Notes: generated by a model from the sequence alone, not told the origin. Positions 9,872 through 19,154 are shown, numbered from the stretch's first letter. The stretch: 64,000 nt of DNA from Photorhabdus khanii NC19 (GCF_000517265.1 NZ_AYSJ01000011.1:159413-223412); one strand, 5' to 3'. Translations and numbers: made by a program.

Positions 9872-11326
9872 ATGGATGACAAGAAAAAGATTAATCTGGG
9901 ACTTGCCATACTGCCAATCGCAGCAATGCTCTTACTATTGGTTATTGGGTATGGTCAATTGAATTTACGCATCGAATCCCTATTGCTCATATCAGCAGGA
10001 ATAGCAGCTACCTTGGCATATTGGCAAGGCTATCGCTGGAATGACATTATCGATGCTATTGTGGCAAAGCTAGCTAAAGCAATGCCGGTGATGATGATAC
10101 TGATTTGCGTAGGCGGGTTAATTGGGACCTGGATGTTCAGCGGAACCATACCTTACATGGTGTATTGGGGGTTAAAGCTGATTAGCCCTCAATACATACT
10201 TATTGCTGCTTTCTTTATCACGAGCGTTATCTCAGTTTGTACCGGTACGTCATGGGGGGCAGCCGGAACAGTTGGCGTAGCGCTAATGGGCGTCGCCGCT
10301 GGCCTCGATGTGCCTCTGGCGGCAGCGGCGGGCGCGGTTGTTTCAGGTGCGTATTTCGGTGATAAAATTTCACCGTTATCTGACTCGACTAACTTCGCTG
10401 CCATCGTCGCCGATACCGATCTTTACAGTCATATTCAACATTTGATGTATACCACTATTCCCGGCTTTGTTTTAGCCGCTATTGTTTATTTTATTGCGGG
10501 TCATACAAGCTTAACAGGTAGCGTAGCAACACCTGAAAAAGTCACAGACATCCTTCAATCTCTTGAAAGCCTGTATCACTTCAATTTATTGATGATTTTG
10601 CCACCAATACTGGTTTTGTGGGGAGCAATAACAAAACGGCCGGTGATACCCGTCATGCTGGCTGGCTGTGCATTGGCTATTGTGCTTGGTATAGGTCTCC
10701 AGGGACTCACCCTTAAACAGGGCCTTAATGTGTTGATAGAGGGTTTCAATCTCTCTATGTTCTCTGATCAGAGACACAATATCACCGGGGTTGTTAGCGA
10801 CGTCCCACGTCTGCTCAATCGGGGGGGCATGTCTTCGATGATGAGTACCATCCTGCTTGCATTTTGTGCATTCGCGTTCGCCGGTGCTTTAGCACTCACT
10901 GGCGCCCTGACCGTCATCATCAACTCACTTCTACAAGTTGTTCGCACAACAGGGCAACTTATCGCTGCAACCCTGGCAACCACTATTCTGGTAACGGGCG
11001 CAACCTGCAACGGAAAGTTGGGTCTCCTCATCCCGGCGGAGCTGTTCAAAGGGGCCTATCATCGTATGGGACTGGATAATAAAAATCTGTCACGGACAAT
11101 AGAAGATGGCTGTACCGTCATAGAACCGTTAATCCCCTGGACTGCTGCCGGTATTTATATGGCGACTACATTGGGTGTCAGTACGCTTGATCTGCTACCT
11201 TGGGCTATCCAGTGCTATGCTGCCGTCTTCCTGGCTCTCATCTATGGCTTTACCGGTTTTGGTATTGCAAGAGTCACACCGGAAAATGCCCTGAATAAAA
11301 AGGAAACCCAACGTGAAATCGCCTGA
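9872..11326 (+). CDS. nhaC: NhaC-family Na+/H+ antiporter-like transporter
   Basis: Polytopic inner-membrane transporter, 484 residues with about 11 hydrophobic segments. The family hallmark SGAYFGDKISPLSDSTN lies near residue 160 and a second conserved GATCNGKLG near residue 370. NhaC proteins exchange Na+ for H+, though members of this superfamily also exchange organic acids or amino-acid derivatives. A GGAG ribosome site lies 10 bases before the ATG. Its last 14 bases overlap the start of the MalY/PatB-type lyase gene, suggesting translational coupling. A solute linked to that lyase (a thioether or amino acid) is therefore as plausible a substrate as sodium. Confidence 0.85.
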   Translation: MDDKKKINLGLAILPIAAMLLLLVIGYGQLNLRIESLLLISAGIAATLAYWQGYRWNDIIDAIVAKLAKAMPVMMILICVGGLIGTWMFSGTIPYMVYWGLKLISPQYILIAAFFITSVISVCTGTSWGAAGTVGVALMGVAAGLDVPLAAAAGAVVSGAYFGDKISPLSDSTNFAAIVADTDLYSHIQHLMYTTIPGFVLAAIVYFIAGHTSLTGSVATPEKVTDILQSLESLYHFNLLMILPPILVLWGAITKRPVIPVMLAGCALAIVLGIGLQGLTLKQGLNVLIEGFNLSMFSDQRHNITGVVSDVPRLLNRGGMSSMMSTILLAFCAFAFAGALALTGALTVIINSLLQVVRTTGQLIAATLATTILVTGATCNGKLGLLIPAELFKGAYHRMGLDNKNLSRTIEDGCTVIEPLIPWTAAGIYMATTLGVSTLDLLPWAIQCYAAVFLALIYGFTGFGIARVTPENALNKKETQREIA

Positions 11327-12488
11327 TTTCAACCAGATAATCGATCGCCACAATACAAGCTCTGTTAAGTGGGACTTTTTAGGTCGTGACTTGCACTTAG
11401 ACAAAACTGACCTGCTTCCAATGTGGGTGTCCGATTTCGATTTTCAATGCCCGGAAGCGGTCCTGCAAACACTCTACTCCCGAATTGAACATGGCATCTT
11501 CGGTTATAGCGAACGCGACGATCACTATTACCAGGCGGCAATAGACTGGTTTTCAAGGCACCATAAATTGACCTTGTGCCACGACTGGTTCACGTCAATA
11601 GAAGGTGTCATACCTGGACTGGCTTTACTGATACAGATGCTGAGTAAACCGGGGGAAGGTGTGGTTGTACAAGGGCCCTATTATGCTTCATTCGCCAAAA
11701 TTATTACTATGAACGGCAGAATGATGATTGAAAACCCACTTCTTGAAAGTCTGGACGGTTATAAGATTAATTATGATCATCTGGAACAGATGTTGGAGCA
11801 ACACAGACCACCTCTGCTAGTGTTATGTAATCCACATAACCCTACGGGTAGATGCTGGAATAGTGACGAACTACTCCGGCTATTGATACTCTGCAAAAGG
11901 TACGGTACGACCGTAATTTCCGATGAAATTTGGGCTGATTTAATTTTGCCTGGGGAGAAATTCACCTCAATACTGCATCTGGGGAACGAATGGCATAGCA
12001 ACGTCATTGCCGCCACCTCAGCAAGTAAAACATTTGGACTCTCATCACTTCGTATATCGAACTTTCTCATTCCAGATCCCGGCCTTCGGCGTGCCTTTAA
12101 AGCGCGGCTGGATGCTCATGGACTGGATGTATTCAACGCGCTATCTATGACTGCGGCTACAGCCGCATATCAACATGGGGATGTATGGCTTGATGAACTA
12201 CAACATTACCTGGCAGAAAACCGTTGCTGGTTCGGGCAGGCTTTAACGTCTGCCGTTCCCTGGTGCCGAATGACTAAAGCGGAAGGTACATATCTGGCCT
12301 GGCTGGATTGTCGCGATTTGGGCTTGGATGATGACACCCTGCAACGGGCCTTATTACAAAAAGCCAAAATAGTCGTTTCAATGGGATGGAGTTTTGGTGA
12401 TAAGGGTGAAGGGTTTATCAGAGTAAATTTAGGTTGTCCCCGCGAATACCTTGAAAAGGCAATTGCTGGTTTGGTTCAGGTAACATGA
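11313..12488 (+). CDS. MalY/PatB-family PLP-dependent C-S beta-lyase
   Basis: Fold-type I PLP enzyme of the MalY/PatB group, 391 residues. The family cleaves C-S bonds of cystathionine or other S-conjugated cysteines to pyruvate, ammonia and a thiol; some members act as aminotransferases. Visible motifs are NPHNPTG (173-179), DEIW (204-207) and the PLP lysine Lys239 in SASKTFGLSSLR. The start is a GTG at 11313 inside the end of nhaC, with AAAAAGGA upstream, which fits coupling. With the LacI-type regulator and transporter upstream it forms a probable three-gene unit for uptake or exchange and cleavage of one substrate; this grouping is inference. A bidirectional-type terminator follows at 12,643. 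Confidence 0.88.
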   Translation: MKSPDFNQIIDRHNTSSVKWDFLGRDLHLDKTDLLPMWVSDFDFQCPEAVLQTLYSRIEHGIFGYSERDDHYYQAAIDWFSRHHKLTLCHDWFTSIEGVIPGLALLIQMLSKPGEGVVVQGPYYASFAKIITMNGRMMIENPLLESLDGYKINYDHLEQMLEQHRPPLLVLCNPHNPTGRCWNSDELLRLLILCKRYGTTVISDEIWADLILPGEKFTSILHLGNEWHSNVIAATSASKTFGLSSLRISNFLIPDPGLRRAFKARLDAHGLDVFNALSMTAATAAYQHGDVWLDELQHYLAENRCWFGQALTSAVPWCRMTKAEGTYLAWLDCRDLGLDDDTLQRALLQKAKIVVSMGWSFGDKGEGFIRVNLGCPREYLEKAIAGLVQVT

Positions 12489-12642
12489 TTAAAATAAAAA
12501 GGTATCCACGGAATTAGTAGAAATATAGGTGGATGTCAACACAAGATAAAAAATTAACGATTAATGTAGAAAAGGCATTCCGATGATAAATATCCTGAAT
12601 TGGCCTGATTATATATTTTAATCAGAGCGCGATAACAAAAAC

Positions 12643-12669
12643 AAAGCAGGGCGTTAATAGCTCTGCTTT
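12643..12669. terminator. Terminator between convergent lyase and nlp genes
   Basis: A 10-bp stem (AAAGCAGGGC / GCTCTGCTTT, one G-T pair) with a 7-base loop lies between the lyase gene and the leftward ner-like gene. A and T tracts on the two sides suit termination in both directions. Confidence 0.75.
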
Positions 12670-12741
12670 TATTCTATTATCCTACCTGAAACTTTCCACA
12701 AGACATAAGATAAATTTCAGGTAATTAATCTCTTTTCATTA

Positions 12742-12954
12742 TTATTTAGAATATCTACTTGGCCATATTTTGAAAGGCTCACAGCCTAAAGCGGTAGCAA
12801 TGAGTCGTTCACCCTTAGGCCAGGGCCGGTGCAGGGCATTACTTAACGTGGATGATGCGAGCCCCGCTTCTCTTGAAACAGCAGATAATGACGTTCCCCG
12901 TTTTTTAAGTCCCGCAATAATATCCGCTGGGTGCCAGTCGATTTTTACAATCAT
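12742..12954 (-). CDS. nlp: Ner/Nlp (SfsB)-type DNA-binding regulator
   Basis: Small (70 residues) helix-turn-helix protein of the Ner/Nlp family, first known from Mu-like phages (Ner) and in enterobacteria as SfsB/Nlp. The N-terminal WHPADIIAGLKKRGTSLSAV and the recognition region GLASSTLSNALHRPWPKGER are characteristic. The length matches the family. It is transcribed leftward toward a shared terminator with the lyase gene, and its upstream region (12,955 onward) is AT-rich and gene-poor. It may regulate nearby accessory genes, but no target is evident. It could be a domesticated phage gene. Confidence 0.85.
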   Translation of the reverse strand: MIVKIDWHPADIIAGLKKRGTSLSAVSREAGLASSTLSNALHRPWPKGERLIATALGCEPFKIWPSRYSK

Positions 12955-13838
12955 TTCTTTCTTCTCTCCTCAGTTTGGTTATTCAAGGTGCTATATTCAT
13001 ACTCTCTTCAGATTGATATTTTTATGTTGTTACAGCTTTTTCCCTGAGTCCGCATTGGGCGGAATGCTAAAAAATGGCTGTACAAAAACATTAAACCCCG
13101 CCAAGTACAGCCAAATATTCTCCGAATAGGAAAATGTTATGTCTAACGACAAAAAGGTCATAAATGAACGTTAAATGTTCAGGAATGTTCTTTTGCGGAT
13201 ACTAAAATGTTTAAAAAGTTTAGTTATTTTTGTAAATGCTGTAAACGTATGAAATACTTTAACGAATGTCTTAAAAGAAGCTCTTCAGTTACGAGGAATG
13301 ACACCAACAAAGTTAGCTCATTGGCTCGTATTCCATATTTATGTACAGATAAAGATGATGATCTATTTGCAATATCAATATCTCAAAATGACTTATTTGA
13401 GGAAGGGGCAACTATGGTTGTTAACAAGCAGGGAAAAGGAAACGGTTTTTTTTCTTATTGAAGATTATTCAATTCACGTGTAGAAGAAAAACTTCTAAAT
13501 GATCACGCCAGGTTCCGATTTGATACCAAATTTAAAAATTTTTATGTGACATATAGCAACATAATATCTCATATCTTTATAAAACAATCCATCTTAACAG
13601 ATTGCAATGTTATGTGCGTTCAATTTTTAACTGGTAAAATAAATCACTTAAATAACTTTCAATAAAAATAATATTTTTTTATTATGCTATTTAGTACTGA
13701 TAATACCATCATGAAATTAATGAACATACAGTCTTTGGCTGGATAATTGTTATACTATATTATATAGTTAAGTTATTTTATGTATAACCAGAAAACAATT
13801 CATTCAGATAATGACTTAATCATAATTAAGGAGTTACT
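12955..13838. other. AT-rich gene-poor region upstream of the luxR pair
   Basis: Nearly 900 bases with only short, unconvincing frames. The left side presumably contains the nlp promoter. GAACGTTAAATGTTC near 13,163 is an imperfect palindrome that could be an operator. A fragment reading like a helix-turn-helix antitoxin lies around 13,253-13,461 (listed separately). The right-hand 300 bases are strongly AT-rich and end in the leader of the PAS4-LuxR gene at 13,839, with AAGGAG as its ribosome site. Confidence 0.4.
13253..13461 (+). pseudogene. Possible decayed HTH gene fragment
   Basis: From 13,253 one frame reads NVLKEALQLRGMTPTKLAHW, which resembles the first helices of an XRE-type regulator or antitoxin. 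The pattern then breaks down. A neighbouring frame continues to 13,461 as DKDDDLFAISISQNDLFEEG and beyond. I suspect a frameshifted small regulator, but the match is short. It could be chance coding in AT-rich DNA. Confidence 0.3.
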
Positions 13839-14513
13839 ATGTCAAATAATATCGATCAGAAATTAATTCATATGTGGGAAAAAAGTCATGAACCTTGTGG
13901 AGTTAAAGATCTGCAATCAAGGTTTATCTATGCTAATCCGGCTTTCTATCAACTGCTCAACTTGCCCGAAGATTTCGATATTACGGGGCTTTCAGCAGGA
14001 GAATTACCCTCATCTATTGCAGAATATGAAAAAGAATATTACCGTCAGGATCAAAAAGTTATTCAAACTATGCAAAAAGTATCTTCAATGGAAACTCATC
14101 CATTTGGAGAAAATAAAACTAAGCAAACCTATATTTGTGACAAATATCCCCTTTGTGATGAAAAGGGGGATTGCATGGGGATTATTTTTCACATGTCCAA
14201 AATTCAAAACTTTTCTACGGCTTACTACTATGAAAGAACATCTCCGGTGACGCAGGAATTCACACCGCCTAACGATATACTGACGCAAACTGAGTGGGAA
14301 GTGCTCTTTTTGACTCTGCGCTTACTGGATGAAGAAAGTATCAGCGAAGCATTAATGATGAATACAGAGGATGTTGTTAATCATATTCAGTCAATTTACC
14401 GAAAATTCAATTTGTCCTTACATGCAGAACTAAAGGATTTCTGTAAAGAAAATAAACTTGATCTCTATTTCCCTGAAAGATTTGTCACTATTGGTAGTAG
14501 AGAATTAAGCTGA
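13839..14513 (+). CDS. PAS4-LuxR solo regulator (second), degenerate DNA-binding domain
   Basis: A 224-residue paralogue of the PAS4-LuxR proteins on either side. The PAS4 sensor half is well conserved (MWEKSHEPCGVKDLQSRFIY near residue 10; DKYPLCDEKGDCMGIIFHMS near residue 105). In the LuxR-type half the segment equivalent to ISYRTVEKY of its paralogues is replaced by MNTEDVVNHIQSIYRKF, and the usual turn glycine is not seen, so DNA binding may be altered or lost while ligand sensing or dimerisation remains. A strong AAGGAG site precedes the ATG. The next paralogue starts 34 bases after its stop, so the two are likely cotranscribed. Confidence 0.88.
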   Translation: MSNNIDQKLIHMWEKSHEPCGVKDLQSRFIYANPAFYQLLNLPEDFDITGLSAGELPSSIAEYEKEYYRQDQKVIQTMQKVSSMETHPFGENKTKQTYICDKYPLCDEKGDCMGIIFHMSKIQNFSTAYYYERTSPVTQEFTPPNDILTQTEWEVLFLTLRLLDEESISEALMMNTEDVVNHIQSIYRKFNLSLHAELKDFCKENKLDLYFPERFVTIGSRELS

Positions 14514-14547
14514 TTAATGTCATTTAAACATAATAAGGAATGATGAT

Positions 14548-15228
14548 ATGAATAATAAAGTAATCATTTCCCCTCAAATCATTAACACAATGCAGCAAAG
14601 TAATGAGCCCTGGGGGATCAAAGATAAAAATTCATGCTTTATTTATGGCAATCTGGCACTTAAACATCTTGAAAATCTGCCAGACTCATTTGATTACGAA
14701 GGGCGATATGATTATGAACTTCCTTGGGATGGTGCTGAGTTTGCAAAGGAATTTGTTCTTCATGATCAAAGTGTAATGAAGAGCGAAACAACAGTATGTT
14801 CGCTTGAAACACATATGTTTGGCAAAGATAAATTTTTATCATCTCATTTTTGTGAAAAATACCCACTATATAATGATGAAAACGAATGTGTCGGAATCAT
14901 TTTCCACGGACGGGAAGCCCAGGATTTCTCATTAACCCGTCTATTTTATGGAAAACTCCCTGCATCTATTATATTTCAACCACCTACTCATTTATTTACT
15001 CCACGGGAATGGGATGTCATTTTTCTCTCTTTACATAAAAATACCAGTAAACAAATTGGCAGAATATTAAACATTTCCTACCGTACTGTTGAACACTATA
15101 CGGCACAAATATACAGAAAGGTTGGTGTTAAGTCTGCTCAGCAATTGGAGGAATATTGTCGCTTTAATGATTATGATCTTTATGTACCCAAAAGATTTTT
15201 ACATCCTGAAAGCAGTATTTTGGTTTGA
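14548..15228 (+). CDS. PAS4-LuxR solo regulator (third)
   Basis: LuxR-type solo of 226 residues with an N-terminal PAS4 sensor (QQSNEPWGIKDKNSCFIYGN near residue 15; EKYPLYNDENECVGIIFHGR near residue 105). Its C-terminal helix-turn-helix is intact (FTPREWDVIFLSL, then ILNISYRTVEHYTAQIYRK near residue 180). An AAGGAATGATG ribosome region lies before the ATG. With the degenerate paralogue just upstream it forms a two-gene unit; a regulator pair with one defective DNA-binding domain could heterodimerise. Downstream lies a haemagglutinin fragment, not a luxI or biosynthesis gene. The ligand and targets are unknown. Confidence 0.9.
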   Translation: MNNKVIISPQIINTMQQSNEPWGIKDKNSCFIYGNLALKHLENLPDSFDYEGRYDYELPWDGAEFAKEFVLHDQSVMKSETTVCSLETHMFGKDKFLSSHFCEKYPLYNDENECVGIIFHGREAQDFSLTRLFYGKLPASIIFQPPTHLFTPREWDVIFLSLHKNTSKQIGRILNISYRTVEHYTAQIYRKVGVKSAQQLEEYCRFNDYDLYVPKRFLHPESSILV

Positions 15229-15270
15229 ATCTCAAATTTTAGCGATGTTCACGGCAGGAAGTGGCCGAAC

Positions 15271-15512
15271 TGAGTTATCGTTATATGCTCGCAGATTGAG
15301 AAAAAATCGACCGGCAATGAAAAGCCCCCGGAGTTTGCGTTGGATGTGGCGGCATTAGGCGGTATGTATGCGCATAAAATTATGCTGGTGGGCACTGAAA
15401 CCGGCGTGGGGGTACGTAATGCCGGCAACATTGGTGCCGCGGCGGGTGAAGTGCATATTACCGCGGAGGGCCGGATTGAAAACCGGGGAACCGTCAGCGG
15501 TATCCCCACCCT
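15271..15512 (+). pseudogene. Fragment of a second TpsA haemagglutinin gene
   Basis: An in-frame stretch reads FALDVAALGGMYAHKIMLVG followed by TETGVGVRNAGNIGAAAGEV and ends with RIENRGTVSG. This is the conserved region just after the TPS secretion domain of FhaB/CdiA-type exoproteins. The frame is broken upstream by a TGA at 15,271. Another frame (EVAELSYRYMLAD) may continue the homology to about 15,250, implying a frameshift. The fragment ends abruptly where the convergent yhjJ gene finishes. It differs from the equivalent part of the haemagglutinin at 0.7-4.8 kb, so it comes from a separate paralogue. Confidence 0.8.
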
Positions 15513-15522
15513 TTTTACTGCC

Positions 15523-17013
15523 TTAAGAAGCCTTTTCTTCTGGCTTAAATACCGGCGGCTGTGCCTGTGCCGGAGTATCAATCTTATGTGGCTCCAGCGA
15601 CATAATCTGATTAAAACCATTTCTTAACTGGTTTACATCCACTTCTGCTTCCCCTTTCGGCTGAATCAGAACAAACGCGACTTCTTGTGAAAGGATCTGT
15701 TTCAGTTCATGGTTAAGCATTTCAGGTGTCAGGGAAGCTAAAAATGCTTGTCTCAGACGTTGATACTGTTCAGGAGCAATATCCACAACATTACTTTGTT
15801 GAGACAAAAGACGCTGATTAATCAGAATATCCGTGCTGGTATGGGCATACATGGCAAACAATTGGCTGAGTTGGGCTTGTTTCTGCGCATACAGCTCATC
15901 AAACTGTGCCTTTGGCAACCCCTTATCACGGAGTGTTACCAATTCAGCCGCCAGATACTCCATCGCCGGTTTTAAATTACCTGCCGACGTGTTGAGATTC
16001 AGAGCACAACTCGCACGCTGATACTGAACTTTGCAATCCAGCCCCAGTTTCAGCGCCTTATCATTTCTTCTCTCCAGCCCAAGTTGCAGGTAACGATAAA
16101 GTGCCTCACGGGTAATATCACTGATCCAATAGCGGCTCAACACATGTGAATCATTCATCGGCTGCCAGTTGAGATCCCAAATCAAGGATAAGGTATCTTC
16201 TTTCTTTTTGTCACTGATCATCCCTAGCGTATCCGGTTTCATAGGTAACAACGCCGCGATCGTTGCCGGAGTATGGCGCTTACCCTTCAATGATGAAAAC
16301 ACCTGGTTGATATTTTCCAGTAAAGTTCGGCTATCCACGTGGCCCGCGATATACAGCGTCATCATGTCAGGGGTATACCACTGCCGGTAAAATTGTTTAA
16401 GTTTATCCAAATCGATAGGTTGAGCAGTGGCCTGTGCCGGATCATGCCCCAACAACGTTGAACCTTGTAAACGTCTACGCCACACCGGGTCTTGTATATC
16501 TTGAGGATAGGTCGCTACCGATGTACCCGCCATTTTCATGGCATGTTGTAGTGTCTCTGGTGTAAATACCGTTTTACCCGCCGCGTCAGCCAGCCAACTC
16601 AACGCACTTTTTAACAGTTCAGGACGATTATGCGGCAAACTCAGGCTATAAAGCGTGAAATCATATGAAACAATTGCAGGAGGCAGCGGGTATTTAGGAT
16701 CGACGGCACTATTCCATAATTGTTCCAGTTTGGCGGAAGACAAACTTTTACTGCTGAATAACGCGACTTTCGGAATCAACCAGGTATAACCCGTTTGCTG
16801 AGTTTTTTCCGCCAGCGAACCTGTTTTCACTACAAGGCGCAACTGTATTCTGTCGTTAGGACGTTGTGGCGTCTGCAAAATTTGCCAGTTAAAACCGTTT
16901 TCCAGTTTGCCTTGTTTCCAGGCAGGGTCAGGTTGCAAAGCTTCTGCCTGCACCTGGCCCACAATGACCAGCATTATCCCACCAATAAAATAACGAATTT
17001 TCGTACCCTGCAT
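15523..17013 (-). CDS. yhjJ: YhjJ, M16 (insulinase-like) family protein without the zinc motif
   Basis: Predicted periplasmic protein of the M16 peptidase family, 496 residues, matching E. coli YhjJ along its length. An N-terminal signal peptide (hydrophobic core near residues 9-20, cleavage around VQAEA) is followed by two M16-like domains. The catalytic HxxEH of active M16 peptidases is replaced by a sequence without the histidines (TQQTGYTWLIPKVAL near residue 73), as in E. coli YhjJ, so it is probably not a peptidase and may have a scaffold or chaperone-like role. The conserved GSTLLGHDPA and VVDIAPEQYQRLRQ segments support the call. It is a leftward backbone gene that faces a haemagglutinin fragment at its 3' end. 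Confidence 0.92.
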   Translation of the reverse strand: MQGTKIRYFIGGIMLVIVGQVQAEALQPDPAWKQGKLENGFNWQILQTPQRPNDRIQLRLVVKTGSLAEKTQQTGYTWLIPKVALFSSKSLSSAKLEQLWNSAVDPKYPLPPAIVSYDFTLYSLSLPHNRPELLKSALSWLADAAGKTVFTPETLQHAMKMAGTSVATYPQDIQDPVWRRRLQGSTLLGHDPAQATAQPIDLDKLKQFYRQWYTPDMMTLYIAGHVDSRTLLENINQVFSSLKGKRHTPATIAALLPMKPDTLGMISDKKKEDTLSLIWDLNWQPMNDSHVLSRYWISDITREALYRYLQLGLERRNDKALKLGLDCKVQYQRASCALNLNTSAGNLKPAMEYLAAELVTLRDKGLPKAQFDELYAQKQAQLSQLFAMYAHTSTDILINQRLLSQQSNVVDIAPEQYQRLRQAFLASLTPEMLNHELKQILSQEVAFVLIQPKGEAEVDVNQLRNGFNQIMSLEPHKIDTPAQAQPPVFKPEEKAS

Positions 17014-17191
17014 GTGAACCCCTATAGATGTCTATCCTTGGTTTTAGCCTTCGGCGGTTTAACCAGTGATGACAGAATATGTTCCCTTCGACCAATAACA
17101 ACGGCAGAAAAAGCAAAAACCTGAGTTTTAGCAGGTGAAATCCTGTCAGAATTATAACTGAGGGTTAGACCTCAAACCGCCCCGGATGGTT

Positions 17192-17899
17192 TCATGATGA
17201 CGGAGGTTTATGTTTATCAAATTGACGATTATATCCCCTGATCAACAGACCCAGTTCATCATCCTGGTGGCCTTTCGGGCAAATCATTGGCTCAGGTGGT
17301 TGATCGTTATTAAGATCCCGCGCAATGTTACGCAATGGGTGCACAATAATCCGGTTGATACACCAGCTTATCGACACAGTCAGAATAAGCGCTAACAATA
17401 AATACGTTGTCAACATCAGTGCCAACGCATTAATAGCAAAACGATATACCCGATTAGAATCCACCTGTAAAATCAAATGCCCCAGCGGTTTAGCATCTAT
17501 TGGCACGGAACCATAAGCATGGAGGGGAATACTCACCTCCACAGGGATCCCAAAAATACGTTTAGCCAATTCGGGAATTGGACGATGGGTGGCAAAGCTC
17601 AATCGTATCACCCGGATATCCTCCGGTAACACCACATCTGCCCGCCCTAAAATACCCGCAGTACGTAGCCCTATCAGTAACTCTTTTGCTTTACTGAGAT
17701 CGGAACTGAGCAGCGCTTCGGTTAAAGGCACCTGGACCTGAACTGCCGCATGATTAAGCTGACTGATATAATCATCTTTACGTTGCTGTATAAGATGACA
17801 CAATTGAATAGTAATAAAAATAGCAATGGTCACCAGCGTGACGCCGGTCACTGCGGCCATCTGTTTAATGGTTAACGAACGTTTGACGCGCAATTTCAT
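17192..17899 (-). pseudogene. hmsP: HmsP/YhjK (PdeK) remnant lacking GGDEF and EAL domains
   Basis: The 235 residues match only the N-terminal sensory part of the E. coli YhjK/HmsP family, which normally has about 650 residues and ends in GGDEF-EAL domains that act on cyclic di-GMP. Present are a transmembrane helix (about 12-33), a periplasmic domain (RADVVLPEDIRVIRLSF), a second helix and a HAMP segment (SWCINRIIVHPLRNIARDLN). The protein stops after YNRQFDKHKPPSS. No GGDEF or EAL coding can be read in the 178 bases before yhjJ in any frame, so the output domains and the dctA gene that separates these loci in E. coli are deleted, not frameshifted. I start it at the ATG at 17,899; a GTG six bases upstream is also possible. 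Confidence 0.85.
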
Positions 17900-18076
17900 T
17901 TTCACTCAAACCAATGCCTATGAGATATCGCAGTTATAACATGTGATCAGTGGAATTGAGTATACTTGATTTTATCGCTAACAGCCCTGTTTCACTTATC
18001 CAAGTCGTTATTTTTCTGAAATAATTACCTTTAATGGCTGTCTGTGACGACTAAAGACAAAAGTAAATATTTAAAT

Positions 18077-18103
18077 GGTGATAATGGTTACACCATTATC
18101 ACC
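18077..18103. terminator. Perfect inverted repeat downstream of dppF
   Basis: GGTGATAATGGT and ACCATTATCACC form a perfect 12-bp stem with a 3-base spacer, 31 bases beyond the dppF stop. It probably terminates the dpp operon, although the following bases on the minus strand are A/T-mixed rather than a pure T run. Confidence 0.6.
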
Positions 18104-18134
18104 AAGAATGTTTTAACTCATGCTGACCAAGCAA

Positions 18135-19154
18135 TTACTCCACCGCAACATTTTCATCCTGATCAACGGCAAAACAGGCAATCAGTTGCTCACCATATTG
18201 ATTCAATTTTGGCTGAAACTGCGTACAGGTGCTAAATGCCCGACGACAACGAGCCGCAAACGCACAACCGGGTGGTGGATTCATCGGGCTTGGCAATTCA
18301 CCTGTCAATTTTATCCGTTCACGGCGTAATTCAGGATTTAGTCTTGGCGTTGCTGATAACAGCGCCTGTGTATACGGATGACGTGGATTACTGAAAATCA
18401 TCTCCTTATTGCCTTTTTCCACACAGCGGCCAAGGTACATCACCATCACTTCATCAGCGATATGCTCAACCACAGATAAGTCATGGGAAATGAACACATA
18501 AGACAACCCTAAATCCTGCTGCAAATCCATCATCAGGTTCAACACCTGTGCCCGCACCGAGACATCCAGCGCAGAAACCGGCTCATCCGCGATCAACACA
18601 TCCGGGTCCAACATCAAACCACGGGCAATCGCGATTCGCTGGCGCTGACCACCAGAGAACATATGCGGGTAACGGCTGTAGTGTTCGGTTTTCAACCCGA
18701 CTTTCGCCATCATCTGCAACACTTTCTCTTTACGCTCATGCGTATTCAGTTTGGTATTGATCAGCAAAGGTTCCTCCAGGATTTGCCCAACTTTCTTACG
18801 CGGGTTGAGCGAACCATAAGGATTCTGGAACACAATCTGGATTTTCTGGCGGCGCAACTTTTCAGCATCTTTATTTGGCACCAGCAGATCCTGCCCCTGA
18901 TAATAAAGTTCACCGTCAGTTGGCTTTTCTATCATGGTCAGCAATCGCCCCAATGTGGATTTACCACACCCCGATTCACCAACCACTGCCAGCGTTTTGC
19001 CTTTCTCCAGTTCGAAAGAGATACCATCCAATGCTTTTACAGTACGAGCAGGTGAAAATAATCCCCCTTTAATCGGGTAATATTTTTTCAGTTCTGTCGC
19101 TTTTAACAACGGCACCGTTGATGTTTCCCGCGCCTGATAAATATGTTCACTCAT
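18135..19154 (-). CDS. dppF: Dipeptide ABC transporter ATP-binding protein DppF
   Basis: One of the two ATPases of the dipeptide permease, 339 residues, on the cytoplasmic face of the inner membrane. Walker A is GESGCGKST (59-67), the signature is [14 protein letters not shown] and Walker B is [11 protein letters not shown]. The C-terminal oligopeptide-transporter extension has the cysteine pattern of this ATPase subgroup ([14 protein letters not shown], then a further Cys), which in related Opp/Dpp ATPases holds an iron-sulfur cluster. The gene overlaps the end of dppD by 4 bases, indicating coupling. It is the last gene of dppABCDF; an inverted repeat follows. Confidence 0.97.
   Translation of the reverse strand: MSEHIYQARETSTVPLLKATELKKYYPIKGGLFSPARTVKALDGISFELEKGKTLAVVGESGCGKSTLGRLLTMIEKPTDGELYYQGQDLLVPNKDAEKLRRQKIQIVFQNPYGSLNPRKKVGQILEEPLLINTKLNTHERKEKVLQMMAKVGLKTEHYSRYPHMFSGGQRQRIAIARGLMLDPDVLIADEPVSALDVSVRAQVLNLMMDLQQDLGLSYVFISHDLSVVEHIADEVMVMYLGRCVEKGNKEMIFSNPRHPYTQALLSATPRLNPELRRERIKLTGELPSPMNPPPGCAFAARCRRAFSTCTQFQPKLNQYGEQLIACFAVDQDENVAVE

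Noticed and set aside
13207-13461. An 84-codon plus-strand frame as a complete gene
   Set aside because: The only family-like stretch is in a different frame and the start lacks a ribosome site; I list only a low-confidence fragment.
17014-17191. Possible frameshifted continuation of HmsP (GGDEF/EAL)
   Set aside because: I read all frames; none shows GGDEF, EAL or other output-domain motifs. The leftward frame ending LVKPPKAKTKDRHL is not recognisable.
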